Shown: piece by piece, positions 13,338 through 25,362 of the stretch
How the letters are laid out: each line of letters starts with the position of its first letter
Numbering within the stretch: position 1 is the stretch's first letter
Assembly (NCBI RefSeq): GCF_000204055.1
Contig: NW_006768782.1
Coordinates: 265,793 to 329,792, forward strand
Source of the DNA: Melampsora larici-populina 98AG31
Taxonomy: Eukaryota; Basidiomycota; Pucciniomycetes; Pucciniales; Melampsoraceae
Length of the DNA stretch: 64,000 nt
Reading direction: 5' to 3'
Notes under the pieces: generated by a model
The model's input: the letters and a program-made list of their open reading frames with translations, nothing else
What the model was told of the DNA's origin: nothing
Databases searched by the model: none
Position numbers and translations under genes: made by a program

Positions 13338-14307
13338 ATGAAGGTACTTTCAATTCAAATTCTAGTCATTGAGCAGCCCAACAAACCACCAGGTTTGTCA
13401 TTCTTTCGTCAAGGTTCCGATGCACATTGGTCAATCATACTAACTTGACATCTCCTCATCACAGCTGTTCCAGTCGCTCAGGCCTCTGATCTTTCCTCTT
13501 TCAGCTTTTTACAACGGGGAAGGTGAATCCAATCTATCTACCTTTCATTTCCATTGTACTGATCTTTCAATCTGAACCTCTCATCTGGCTCCTTTGAATT
13601 CAAGCATTGGCGAATTTCTCAATTTTCTTTCCAAGACCGTTGCCGAACGTACATCATCTGGTCAACGTCAATCAGTTCAAGAAAACAACTATACTGCACA
13701 TGCTTATCTCCGTCCGGTCGACAATCTGATTGCGGTAATCATCACCGATGATGAATATCCCATTCGAGCCGCATTCTCCTTACTCAACAAGCTCCTTGAC
13801 GAATTTACTACCAAGTTCACTCAATCTCAATGGAAAGCTGCCTTAGCAAACCCAACAGGTGGTGTTGCAGCATCTGGGATCAAATTTCCAACTATAGATG
13901 AATATTTGGTCAAATACCAAGATCCTAAGCAGGCTGATACAATCATGAAGGTTCAACAAGAACTTGACGAAACCAAAATCATTCTGGTATACAGCATTTC
14001 TCGCCTCTTGTCCTTTTTTTCGGATCATTATCATAATGAATTACACTTGGGGTACTGATGCTACATTTTCCGGTTTTACTTCTTCAGCACAAAACAATAG
14101 AATCTGTATTAGAACGAGGAGAAAGTTTGGATCGATTGGTAGATCGATCAAACGCACTTAGTAGTCAATCCAAGATGTTTTACAAGACTGCCAAGAAACA
14201 AAACGTCAGTCAAAGATACTTTTTACACTTCATTTACCTTTGAAACTGTGACACTGATAATTTTGATATTCCTGTGATTGTCTTAGTCTTGTTGTATAAT
14301 ATCTTGA
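13338..14307 (+). CDS. YKT6: R-SNARE YKT6 (longin SNARE, prenylated)
   Basis: Proposed join: 13338-13392, 13465-13522, 13605-13986, 14088-14204, 14287-14307 (210 aa, the usual family length is about 200). The N-terminal longin domain reads [10 protein letters not shown], then [30 protein letters not shown] and [14 protein letters not shown]. The SNARE helix follows ([20 protein letters not shown]) with the Arg of LERG as the ionic zero-layer residue, then [12 protein letters not shown]. The last exon encodes only SCCIIS and a stop: C206 fits the palmitoylated and C207 the prenylated cysteine, with a CaaX box CIIS predicted to be farnesylated. YKT6 acts in ER-Golgi, intra-Golgi, endosome-vacuole and autophagosome fusion, cycling on and off membranes by lipidation. 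Start choice is supported by the match at the extreme N-terminus. Identification is very strong. Confidence 0.95.
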
Positions 14308-15661
14308 TCTGCTCAACAGTGTGGATATGTGGTCTTTGGAATCAAGTGATGTGCCATTCTGTGTGAATTAGGCGTTTTCAGTCTTAAGTTCATCATCAGC
14401 TTTTTGTGTTTATATTGCCTACCTACTCTGTTTTGACACATGTACATTCAAAGCCATTTGGTTTTCTTCTTCATGTTTTTGTGCTCTTATCTTTTTGATC
14501 ATCGTTCCTCTTTGAGGACTCCTCAGTCAAGTTGTCCCATTGTCTGCAAAACTATCAGAGTAGATGATTTCATCAGGACACCTGAAATTTTTCATCCTGC
14601 GAGATCACTATCCAACCCATCCAAAGCCTAGAATTTCAACTATTCAGCATGGAGCGCTGGGAACAAAATTTGCCTTGTATGTGGTATCTTGCGAAGAAGC
14701 TAGCCTCTTGCTCTACAGAGTCTCAATGTGCCCTTTAACTTAAGCAAGTGCCTCGTGCATAGGATCAACATGGCATGCGATGCCCCCTCGTGCATGTATC
14801 ACTCAACCCCAGTTCAAACCATGGGACAATAGGTAATTTATTGTCACTTGTGCATCCATACCATGATCCTAGTCATTTATTTTCAAGACCCTCAAGAAGA
14901 CTTCCTTTTGATCATGGTGTCTTCAATATATACTGTTCTATTTTTCTTCAATTGAAATTTGTAGATCGATAAGATTAGATCCACATTCAACATTGTCGCA
15001 CACATCAGAAGAAGGATTGAGGATTTCAATCATTTTGCTATGATTGTTTCTTAGTTTTTTGTAGTTTTGGTTTCTTCAATTCTCTAACGCGAAAGAGATG
15101 ATATCTTTTTCTTTCTTCGTATTCCTTCAAACCATAGTTGAAAGGGTTGTACTTAAACTAAACCATTTGATGAAATCGGTATTCGAACGTGGAGATGAAG
15201 AAGTTGACTTGCAATCGGAAACGCAGGAAATAGAATGTAAGGATTGGAAATACCTACTTTATCTAGGTGATTGATGTTATATCCTGGAAACACAATTGTC
15301 GATACTATCCATTCCAAAGTTGTATTCAAGGATCAATTTGTGATTTGATCATACTTGTAATACTACTAATAATTTAAAATAAGATGAACAACAAAACACC
15401 TATAAATATATAAAAAATGAGTGGAAAATAAAAAATGAAAGCTAACAGTAAAGACAGGGTTTGAAGATCAAAAGAGTAAGAGCAAAAACATGTAATATTA
15501 CAAATTTTGAACCAATCAAAATGTAACTTGCATTTCTTTGCAAATCATTTTTTGATGACTTTGTATGTAAAAAGATGTCGAAGGAAAAAAAACGTTTGAG
15601 CAAAAATAAAGTTATAAATCAATATCACGTGCAAGGATCAAAAAGTAAATGATGAAAATCA
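14308..15661. other. Convergent intergenic region between YKT6 and the aldo-keto reductase
   Basis: AT-rich DNA between two convergent genes. It holds their 3' untranslated regions and no supported open frame. Runs of A/T around 15370-15650 fit polyadenylation signals, but no single site can be assigned. Confidence 0.5.
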
Positions 15662-17258
15662 TCATTTTAAAAGAGAATAAGGAAATCCGAGTTGGATTAA
15701 CTTTTCTAAATCTTTTATCTGGTGTGGAGTAAGTCGAAGTGATAAAGCTTTAATGTTCGAATGTAAGTCACCGATCTGACTTGGACAAATGATAGGAATA
15801 ACTAAATACAGAAAACATTACCTCTCATCAGAATGTCATCTTTTGGGGGCGGAAAGCTTACAGGGACTTACTACATGAATTTTTCTGAATTATATAGATC
15901 AAGGCAACTGCTTTCGCACTTACTGCTCCTAATTCCTTACAGATCTTCAATAGACTTGGTGAGTCTTTTAGACCAGGTCCTGATGAATTATGGCTATCAC
16001 TTTGACTTGATTGTGACTTTTCAGCTGTGTCCAGTCGCTTTACTACATCTGTGTTGAACTGGATCCGACCGTCATCGACCGTTCCCCATGGACAGAAAGC
16101 CATTCCTTGTAATACGCAGAGTGCTATACACGAAAAGTAAGTTCTTCTGATTGATTTAACAACTCCGATTCTAAGCCATAGTAGTGGGCGCTCTTACGTA
16201 GAATTTCACGATCAAAATTGCTGGTATTCCACGCGCCTTGATACACTGAGAACGGAGTAATTCCAACATTGCGTGCGTCTTAAACCCCGTCAGGAAAGAA
16301 GACACAAGACCACAGATCAGACATCAATTCAGCTTCAAGTTTGTGAGATAAGTGCATTAATTTCAACTCTCAGCTTACAATGATTTGCCTTGTACACGAT
16401 CCAAGGTGGAGTCTCTGACACGCCCAAAGCGCGCACCTAAAGTATCAAAATCCAATAACCAAAATTAGACTTTCAAACTTGATTTCCTCGAAAAACTTAT
16501 TCTCATCACACCAAGCAAGTTAACAAAGTGACTCGCCTTGCCCTTCTTCACCAACAAATCTAGTGCTTCCATCATCTCTTCAATTACTCCAGTCCAATCC
16601 CACCAATGCAAATAAAGGATATCGATATGATCCGTTCCAAGCTTTTCTAAAGAATCGCTAATTGACACATCAAGAGGTTTTGTCGCAGTTTTACCATGCT
16701 ATGATTGAAACCTCAAAATTGTCAGATTTCAGTCAATATTGGCGAGCATAAAAGATACCTTACATCAACTTGAAAAGCGCCCGAGGGCCGATCACCCTTG
16801 TAACCGGCTGTATACTTCACGGTAATAACGACCTTTTCCCGATTTTCTACGTATGTTAAAACCAATCAATAGTTTGAACTTGAAGACATCCACATGATGA
16901 ATGCATAGAAGTGCTTACTGCGCGCCTTCATCCATTCACCGATCCATAGCTCACTCTCATCCTGTTGATACGTATCTGCCTGTGAAGTGAGAGATCTATT
17001 GATTAATATCCAGTTATTTCAAAGTAGCCAGGCGAAGCTCACAGCATCTATAAAGTTTCCACCCAGCCGAACGAATTCGTCTAATAACGCAAAAGCTGAT
17101 TGTTTCTCCATCTTCACCATATCGCCAGTACCATAAATGGATCCACTTGACATCGCGCCTAGACATAGCGGAGATACTTGTTTGGCAGAGTGGGGACTGA
17201 AGACCTTATGAGCGGCGAGGTCGAAGACTGGAGCACGGTTTCTTTTAAGCCAGGCCAT
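15662..17258 (-). CDS. Aldo-keto reductase, aryl-alcohol dehydrogenase (AAD) type
   Basis: Proposed minus-strand exons: 17258-17043, 16979-16919, 16846-16764, 16698-16537, 16436-16379, 16278-16198, 16123-15872, 15801-15662 (350 aa; fungal AADs are usually about 370-385). All four catalytic positions of the superfamily can be placed: D71 and Y76 (NFIDAADTY), K103 (ITVKY) and H151 (ILYLHWWDW). LGVSETPPWIV, ITPFSVYQGAWN and GMAFCPWG are strong AAD-subfamily blocks. It should be a cytosolic NAD(P)H-dependent oxidoreductase acting on aromatic or aliphatic aldehydes and alcohols. Two oddities stand out. The intron after 16537 fits the family only as a GC-AG intron. Near the C-terminus the usual GGRKxEHL cofactor motif is replaced by CPSQIGDL, so cofactor use or activity may be changed. 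The following LTPHQIKDLEKL is typical. Confidence 0.88.
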
Positions 17259-18907
17259 GAGATTGGGATGATAATGTAATGATGGGTATGAGAATTGAAA
17301 AAAGAGAGTAAAGATGGGATTTTGAGTAATTTAAAAACCTATGGATCACAAAGAAGACGATATGAGAAATGAATTTCTTAAGTGTAGATAAAAAGGCGAA
17401 AGTTTCTTCGATTTGAGTATGAAATCGTGATTCGAGTTTTCAAAGAACGTAAGACCACGATTATGAAGTGAGAGCTCAACTTCATTTACTTGAAGTTTGA
17501 GAATGGATTGAGCGGTTAAAACGAAATGTGTAAATTGATCATATTTGGGTTCATGCTTTCTTTTTAAAGCACTTTGAAGTCAAGGCGGCTTAATCGTCTA
17601 GAGTGCTAGCGATCACCTTATGGCGTCCAACATACACATGACCATAAGATTACACCCAATTCTTCTCCAGCTCAGGTTCTGCGCACCAACCATTTGTTAG
17701 TGCATCTCCACCCGGACGTGCACATAAGACCGGATTGGTATGACTTGCAATTTGATTTTGACAGCAAATAAGGCTATATTTGTGCAATTAATGTGAAAAC
17801 GAATAACCCATAGCAAATTTCCGAGCAAAGTTTCCGGGCAAATTCCCCCCAGGCCACTTTCTCAGACTTGCATAGACCATAAACCATTATTAGTGTCACA
17901 TACCTCAAAAGAGGATATGTACGCAGCTCCTATTTTCTATTTCTTTGCCTCTATTGCTTTTTACCGCCTGAAGTTATTCTACCAGCGTGATCTGCCAGAA
18001 CTATTGCCAATCTCTGTACTCGCACACAGAGCTTGGAATTTGAATTTTGATATTCGCGTCCGAAATTCCAAATTCCGAATTTTGTTTCAACCATCCGAAT
18101 TTTGAATTGGATTCACCGTCCGTGAAACTCGTGTTACCCGGGGACCGAAGGTCCCTTCAGTCCGGATCGCCAATGCCCGACTAATCCGCCAATTCGCGTG
18201 AAGGCATCCGGTGCCAAGCGACGTAGCGCACCTGCAGCGTTCGAATTTACTCCGCAATCATCACATATTTTTAAGTTGCCGACATTCATTATACATAGTT
18301 AAAATTCCGTACAAACATGCTTCAACCGCCGCAGTTCACAATCGCAACCTCGGCGCTTATTGCTGCAATGCTTCATCGACGCACTATGGACGCCCAGGGC
18401 AATGTGATCTCAACCCAATTGGAAGCGTATCACTCCTCCAAGACCGGAATACCTGAGTTGTAGTCGTCCGGCATTGCTCTCCCGCTGTTCCGACGCACCG
18501 TTGCACGGAACAGCGGTGATCCGTGCCGACGCGCATATTTACGATTTGTAGCAGCCGGATGCACAACATCCTATGCTTAAAGTACCCTTGACCGCGAGGA
18601 CGTGTGCAATCAAAAGCAAATTGCGCGCTTGAATTGATATTCCGCGTAACGTCGTCTATCACAATACCCCAAGTGAATATTTCGCACACATTGCCACCGT
18701 CCGCAAGGAATTGAAACACCGTATTTCCGGCAAGCAAGCGAAGCGCTTGAGGATTGAATAACTTCTGCTTCCCAGTGGCACCCAGAGATTTGCTTACCGT
18801 AGCACAAGTTCGTGATTTGTCGCACTTTGCCGCTAATGTCTTCATTGCGCTGCTCGAAACCGCGCCAAACGGAATCAGCTCACCCTGACGGCGATTACCG
18901 TTATTCA
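17259..18907. other. Intergenic region with an abrupt rise in GC content
   Basis: 17259-17600 is AT-rich and should hold the aldo-keto reductase promoter. From about 18120 the base composition becomes clearly more GC- and CpG-rich, matching the transposase gene that follows. A short hairpin (GGGACC-gaa-GGTCCC) lies near 18140. The 174-codon antisense frame at 18384-18908 lacks an ATG at its upper end and is not called. I see no terminal inverted repeat for the downstream gene here. Confidence 0.4.
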
Positions 18908-21900
18908 ATGGACAATCCTCCTCCTCCCGAAGAAACTGAGGGAAAGGAGCGCACCACCCGCAAAGATTTCCCCCTCATCGCCAACGTCCACGACTGGCTT
19001 CCATTTCCTCTGGTTGCTCTTGCACCCCCTACCGCTGGTTTCGACTTCAACCCGTCTTCCAATCGCTTTGTTCGCGATACCACTCGGACCCCCCCTCACT
19101 TCCCCAAGCCCGTCTTTAGATGTACCTTACCACGACAGGCCGGCATCGCCGACCACGTAGTCTTTGCCATGACTTCCTCCTCACCGTGGACTTATCAAGG
19201 TCAACGCCCCAATGGTTTTTCACATACACCTAGCGGAACGCTTGAAGCCTTACACGGTGCCCACCATTCCAAACCCGGACCCAAGCGTAGACACGAATGG
19301 ACTCACACATACCTTTGTTCATCCTCCGGTCACCCGTCCAAACAGATCAAACCAACCAAGACTGATGCCACACGACGTTCATCCGGCAGCAATCGCGTTG
19401 GCTGCACCGCCAAGTTTTACATCCGCAAGACACTCGACGGGTATCTGGAGTTTGAATGGTTTTGGATCCATAAGAATCATAATCCTTTCTCGCTCAAAGA
19501 CATGCGCAACAAACGGTTACCGGATGTCGTTGACAAATGGCTTACCGACAAGGTTGTCAGCGGTCTCCCTTGGGCAACCATCAAAATCCTCAACCGCGTT
19601 CCTGATCTTTTTCCTGTAAGTCCAACAGAGCCAAATACACACTTCTCCCAACTAACCCAACCCGTTATTTCGCTAGGAGGAGAATGGCCAACTTACCGCC
19701 GTTCCCGAAGCATTTAACATCAAATACCAAACCGTCGCAAACCAAATCCGGAAACAAGCAAAGAAAATTACCATGTTAGCCGACTGCCCCCTCGCTTCAG
19801 TCGAGGCTTGGATCCGTCGTCTTCAGGAAAGGGGCTGGCACACCTACAAGGACATTCGACGTACCCACAATCGATTCCACGTCGGGTTTTTCTCACCTTG
19901 GCAACGCAAGCAGATGATGCTCCACGGCGCCGATGTCGTCTGCTTTGATGCCACCCATAACATTTGTCAGCCTATCGAGTTGCCCGGCTGGAAGAAACTA
20001 GTCTTTACCCTCATCACGATAGTGATACGAAACCCAGTCACCGGGAGCGGAACACCCGTAGCCTGGTTCATCACCTCCGACGAAATGGCGTAAGTGGTCG
20101 CACCCTGCTCTCAGACGCTCACAATTCACTGACAAACTCCCATTAGGCCCACTATTACGCGGTTCTTCACTTGGCTGAAAGAACACTTCGCGTTCGAACC
20201 AAAAGCCTTCATGACTGATTGCGCTAAGGCCTATAAGAAGGGTATCCGCGACACTTATTCCGAGCTTTGCAACCCACCAAAGCACTACTACTGTCTTTTC
20301 CATGTATCCCGAGCTATACGGGCCAAAGCCTTCAAACTGGTAAGCGAAACAACATCGTACCACGGAAGAACTGTTACTTACCTATCCTTCCAGTTACCCG
20401 AAGACCCAGCACGCCGCATGCATCTCGAAGCCATGGAAGTCATTCACTCCCCCCGCTGGCAAGATCGATGGCAGGCATTCAAACGCGACTACGACGTCAT
20501 TTGCCCCACCTTCGTCACGTACTTCCAAGATCAGTGGATATCGCAGTCCGAGTACTGCATGTTGTCAGAGCGCCTTGTACCCATGCAAGGCATCCACACC
20601 AACAATTATAATGAATCACACCACCGAGTCCTTAAACTCCACTTCCTTAGCCGCACCACCGTCGCACGAATCGATGGTGTCATTCATATCTTCGTTGAAG
20701 ACATCGAACCGGAGTATCGGCAACTCCACCTCACCACTACACTCGGCTTCCGCCAGCAACGTACCTCTAAGTTTCAGAATGTCGCGAAGGGTCTCGCCGA
20801 GACCTACACCGACGTCGAAATCGCCGAACTCGGTGTCATCGTAGCCCAAGACTCACCTACGCATGTAAGCAAATCATAATCACTCTCCTTCAGCCCAAAC
20901 TGACCCTTCAACCCAGTTTACCATGGGCAGTTTCACCAGACCACGCACGGTCACTTACCACATCACCGTAACACCGGCCCAAGGCGCTCATAAAGCCGCC
21001 GTCAACAACTGCACGTGCCCGTATTACAACCAACACAAATCCTCTTGCAAGCATATGTATGTACTTGCTCGTCAGAAGAAGTTCACTATATGTGAGACCG
21101 CACTCGCAATCGTTGACGACGGAGTTTCTCCATTCCTTCCTCAGAAGATTACTACCCCCATCAAATCCATCGTACACGTCGAGAGCGAAGACTCTAGTTC
21201 GGAATCTACTTCACATTCCACTTCGTCCCACTCGCTGTCATCCCATCATCCCCTTACCCCTGAAATGAATTCGCACCACCACCTCTCCGGCATGGGCCGT
21301 ACTCCCTCCATGAATGGCGTACCACCTTCGCAAGCTCGGTATGCGTACTCGCCACCAGCACCGTATCCAACTCAACGGCCAAACTCGAACGCCGGTGCAA
21401 TTGAAGGCCCATTTCCACCTGCTGGTGGCGAAACGTTATCTGACCGACACCTTTCTCAACACATGGTACCACAGCACCACCGCCGAGAATCCGATTCATA
21501 CGTCATGCACATGTTTCATGACCCAAACACTGTACACTCGACACCTCCTCTAGGTTACCTACACGGTCCCATCCCACTCCCATTACCGCTTCCTACGCCA
21601 CAACATGGGCAATTGCCGCCACCCAGTCACCGCAAATACGGCGTCGATCACCGTGATCAGTCACCACAAGGCAACAGCTCAGCACCTTCCACTCAGTACA
21701 CCACTCATTTGCGAACATTTACTGAGCCCAGCCGCAACACTACGTTCGACACGTCTACTTTTCTGTACCCACCGGGCAACTTCTCAGCCATCCCAACTGC
21801 TCGCAATTCACCCATTCCTCCCCAACTTAATGACGCTTCAGTATCACCGGGATCTTATTTGATGACCCCGGATTATCCCAACCCTCCACCACCCACCCAG

Positions 21901-22565
21901 TATCAATTCGAAGCTCCGGCTCCTGCTTTGATCGATGAGCGCTTATTCCGCATCGTCGAACAACAGCCGGGCAGACTTCAAGGTACCCCATGTGTCCCCA
22001 GCCTATACCTCTCACCAACACCGGTGAATGTTTCCCAACTATCCGGCATCTTCGATGAGATGGACCACGACGCCGACCGATCCAACCAGACCCAGCTGAA
22101 CGACGCTATGCCACCACCACCTTGCGATACCGCCCCCGCCTTCTTAACCTCACGCAATTGCGAGTTTGGGTGAGTCCTTGTATTTAATGTACACTAGCGC
22201 AGTGCTAATATCGACGAACAAACCCATCCAGGCAACCCGCCACCAACCGTGTCATTCCACCCCACAATCCGGCTAGCATCGCAACACCCGACGCCCCAAG
22301 ACAAGGCACCAATCCCCCTATTGCTCAATCGTCTAACCAATCGAACTTAAGAGACGAACGCAAAGCACTCAAAAAACTGGCTTTGGAAGACCTTCAGAAA
22401 TACGCTCGTCTCACTACCGCATTACCAGCTAAGTACCCCAAATCTGACCTCATAACTCATGGCACCATCAAAAGCATCGAGCGCGCTGCTCACGCTGTGC
22501 GGGAAGGTTATTACGAAGCACTCCGCCTCTACTCGAATTCTCAGCCCTCCAAACAGATACGCTAA
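18908..22565 (+). CDS. MULE-type transposase-like protein with a SWIM zinc finger
   Basis: Proposed join: 18908-19615, 19677-20089, 20147-20339, 20394-20864, 20917-22169, 22232-22565 (about 1123 aa; the 54-nt intron 20340-20393 is in frame and could be retained). The N-terminus has a C/H-rich region (YLCSSSGHP, GCTAKFYIRK, FEWFWIHKNHNP) like the WRKY-GCM1/FAR1 fingers that precede MULE domains. The RNase-H-fold core shows the expected acidic residues: D327 in CFDATHN, D398 in FMTDCAKAY, and E at about 512 in THTNNYNES-like context (GIHTNNYNES). A SWIM zinc finger follows (CTCPYYNQHK, SCKHMYVLAR; pattern CxC...CxH), then a long Ser/Pro/His-rich tail and a basic C-terminal segment. No stop or frameshift breaks the join, unlike the other transposon genes here. 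It is either a recent Mutator-like insertion or a domesticated copy. No TIRs were recognised within about 700 bp either side. Confidence 0.85.
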
Positions 22566-22883
22566 CCCGTAAGCCGTTCCAACTCACTCATTCACCCCCC
22601 TATATGCTGAGCAAGCCGTTTGAACCCCAGTTGATCCCGACATACAGACACAAGTAAGCGCGTTGGCACAGTCTCTCATAAAATTTACACCGTCATAGTA
22701 TTGTTTCCCTGTTTCATTGCACTCTTTCTCTTTAATCTCTCCCAGCACGCGGCTGAGTTCTCCGTGAAGTTGTACCTTGATTTTCTATTCCGCTCGCGTA
22801 TGCAACTTACCCTCTACGTTACGCGAACTCCCTGCTGAGCCTGAACCACAATTCGCGTGTATACGCTGCTTGGGTCTTACCCG

Positions 22884-22915
22884 TCATTGTATACACCATC
22901 GGGTGCATACAATGA
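22884..22915. repeat. Hairpin, 14-15 bp arms
   Basis: TCATTGTATACACC and GGGTGCATACAATGA are inverted copies with one mismatch around a 3-nt loop. It lies about 320 bp after the MULE stop codon. Confidence 0.7.
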
Positions 22916-22977
22916 AAGGGGATTACCCGAGTAACGTATCTACCCGCGAGGCGAGCAAATCATTCACCCGAAGCTGG

Positions 22978-23027
22978 ATCACCGTGGGAAGCGATGCATC
23001 TGCCAAGACGCTCGCTCCCACGGTGAT
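22978..23027. repeat. Hairpin, about 15 bp arms
   Basis: ATCACCGTGGGAAGCG pairs with CGCTCCCACGGTGAT (one extra A), loop about 19 nt. It could be a subterminal structure of the MULE or a transcription-end structure; the sequence does not decide. Confidence 0.65.
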
Positions 23028-23740
23028 TTGTCCGAGATCCTCCAGGTAGAATAACGGCGTGCCTTTTTACCTCATATCGTTCAGGATTAGGTACATTCGG
23101 GGACCTAAAACAAGCTACAATTTGTATACAGACCTGATGTGTTTCACCTCATTGTTCAGTCAGTGTGTTTTTATGCCCTAGGGCCAGATATTGCACTATA
23201 AATATTCATTAAAGAAACTCTTGTCATTACCAATTCATGACTTGACGACACGCTCTTCACAATACAAACCCCAAATCCATCCTAAATTGGCTAGCATACA
23301 CATGTCTCCAGATCAGCATGTCTCCCAGCTCTTCCAACTGATGTCCAACACGACATGGATTTGTTGCCACCTAACCCTTCCTCGAGTCCATTGCTGAAGA
23401 TCAATCTTCGCCCAAACAATTGTAGCCACAAGTATGTGTAGAAAGTTATGCTGAACAACATTGCCTGCAAGGTAAAGTGGTTTTTATCAGTAAGAAAAAC
23501 AGGAAAAAGTGAACAACAACTTAAGAGGACTTGAGGTTTGAAGTCTCCGTGCCAGAATTTGACAATTAGTCCTAAGCCCCTATGACCCCTAATCCTAACC
23601 CTGGATGTGCATAGAGGGCTTGTGTTGAGCTAAGGCCAAGAGATTGAGTAGGGTGGTGATGGTTTTGCATGACTGTGACTTATTCTAAGAAGCCAGCCAT
23701 GAGACTTGGGTGCTGGAAATATCTGAGAAAGTGGTATGGT

Positions 23741-24103
23741 CAACACCGCAAGCGCTACGCAACGCAATGGATTTCGACCTATTTCCATTGCATTGCGCAG
23801 CCGGCGCATTATTACGCTACGCAACCACTCCACAATGGGGTGTTTTTTTTCTAACTTGCCGTTGCGGAGCAGTCGGGCAAATATTGCGGAAAATGCGCAA
23901 TATTGCCCTATTTCCACAATATTTGCCCTAAATAACCGTCAAAAACCGACCACAATTGCGGTGCGGGTTTCTGACCAAGGGGTTTTTTGAACCCGGATTG
24001 CGGAGCGCTGGCACCGCACTATATTGCGTTGCTATTGCGGCGCCCAAAAGCGCTATGCAACCGCACCGCAACTGCAACATAGTGCGGTGCTCTTGTGGTA
24101 TTG
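23741..24103. mobile_element. Short non-autonomous hAT-like element with a 7-bp target duplication
   Basis: The ends are inverted: CAACACCGCAAGCGC at 23741 and CAATACCACAAGAGC read inward from 24103 (12 of 15 match). They are flanked by an exact direct repeat GTATGGT at 23734-23740 and 24104-24110. The 363-bp interior has no coding capacity and is built of many short TTGCG/CGCAA motifs in both orientations, giving strong self-complementarity. It should need a transposase supplied in trans. Its termini differ from those of the hAT element at 56826 except for the initial CAA. Confidence 0.7.
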
Positions 24104-24984
24104 GTATGGTGATGTCACAGAGATTGTGACACTTGAGAGATCAGTTTGGGGAGCCTACTAGTGTCTGTTAAGCTAGTAGAGTCAATAAGAAATTTTAGAC
24201 TACCAAAGTCATGTAGAGCAATATCCACAAGTATGAATGGGTAAAGACTTGGGTGTAACAAGCCTGGCTCACAGCATAGACATTTGCATGAGGCACTGCG
24301 GAGCGCTGCGCGTGGCACTGCCGCCTCACTAATTGTGACCCATGTTCCCTGTGTGCTACACCTCACACTATGATTTCGGCCCTCAGAATTTTCTTGTTAC
24401 GCTTCTTGCTGCCATATGGCCCACCACAAAGGACTAATTTTCCCTACAAAATTGGGAGGCGCCAACTGGCACCAGTATTCCAAGACAAGTCAGCTCACAT
24501 TCAGATCATTATGCTGTGATCTTTCCAACGATCTCAGGACACTTCAGCACCCAATCTTGCAAGAACTGGATAGATTGTCTTGTTCTCTGGTATCAAGCTA
24601 TGTATACCTCTTTTATCCCTTGTTCTCATCAACATCCATCACTTGCACAAGTTGCAGTTGTTGACACTTGCTCTTGACTTTCAGACTAATGAATGTAAAA
24701 CCCAGGTTGTATTGATCTTGTCTTGGAATTCCTCATGTAAAGCAACCACAGCAACTTACCCCTCAAGGGATCTCTCCCTTTCTCTGGACAAGTGTGTACA
24801 AGTAGTAGCATCAATTCTGACTCAAACAGTCATCAAAATCAACAACAACAATTAAAGTCAACAAAGTGGTCTGGACTTTTTCAATTGTATTTGTACGTTG
24901 CCTTGAAATCAATGGGACCTTTGTGTAAGCCATACAGGACAGTGCTGGGGTTACGTTAGTGAGAGAGCATATTGTGCTTGGAGG
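24104..24984. other. Stretch without a recognisable gene
   Basis: AT-rich to mixed DNA with only short, unsupported open frames. I see no domain, repeat or RNA gene. Confidence 0.4.
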
Positions 24985-25362
24985 CAATCACGCCGGGCAA
25001 ATTCAGGTCATGCAGTGCATACAGGTTGCACGGTCATGAATGCATGCCAGGACCTGGGGCACCTGTCACGCATGCAGGACTCATTATCCTGTACACACTC
25101 TGTATCAATCATACCAATCACATGTATTTGAGTACGTACTGAGATGTATATGTCACATAGCTATAAGCCTCTCATGAGGTCTGTATTGGCACATTATTGT
25201 GGGCCAGATACCCATGTCACTTGTATGACTGGTGGGGGTGCAATACATGAAGACATGTCATGCAGCTGTGACATGACTCACGGTGCAAAAATATTTTCTG
25301 TTTTCAACATGACTGCACAACCTGTATTCACTCCATGACCTTAATTTGCCCGGCGTGAATTG
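24985..25362. mobile_element. MITE-like element with about 50-bp terminal inverted repeats
   Basis: The left end begins CAATCACGCCGGGCAAATT and continues CAGGTCATGCAGTGCATACA. The right end, read inward, is CAATTCACGCCGGGCAAATT followed by AAGGTCATGGAGTGAATACA. The inverted repeats extend about 50 bp with a handful of mismatches and one indel. The interior of some 280 bp is non-coding. No clear target-site duplication is visible, so the superfamily is open. Confidence 0.7.

Larger units (their letters stand above)
22566..23740. other. 3' flank of the MULE gene, with two hairpins
   Basis: No gene seen. Two inverted repeats stand out: 22884-22915 (TCATTGTATaCACC / GGGTGcATACAATGA) and 22978-23027 (ATCACCGTGGGAaGCG / CGCTCCCACGGTGAT). 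GC content falls back to the local AT-rich level after about 23100, so the GC-rich island containing the transposase gene seems to end near there. Confidence 0.5.

Noticed and set aside
18384..18908. 174-codon antisense open frame overlapping the MULE start
   Set aside because: It begins at a non-ATG codon in GC-rich DNA, has no recognisable domain, and is best explained as chance openness. A second MULE gene was considered, but nothing supports it.
23580..23610. CCCTAATCCTAACCC, telomere-like
   Set aside because: Only two imperfect units, not an array.
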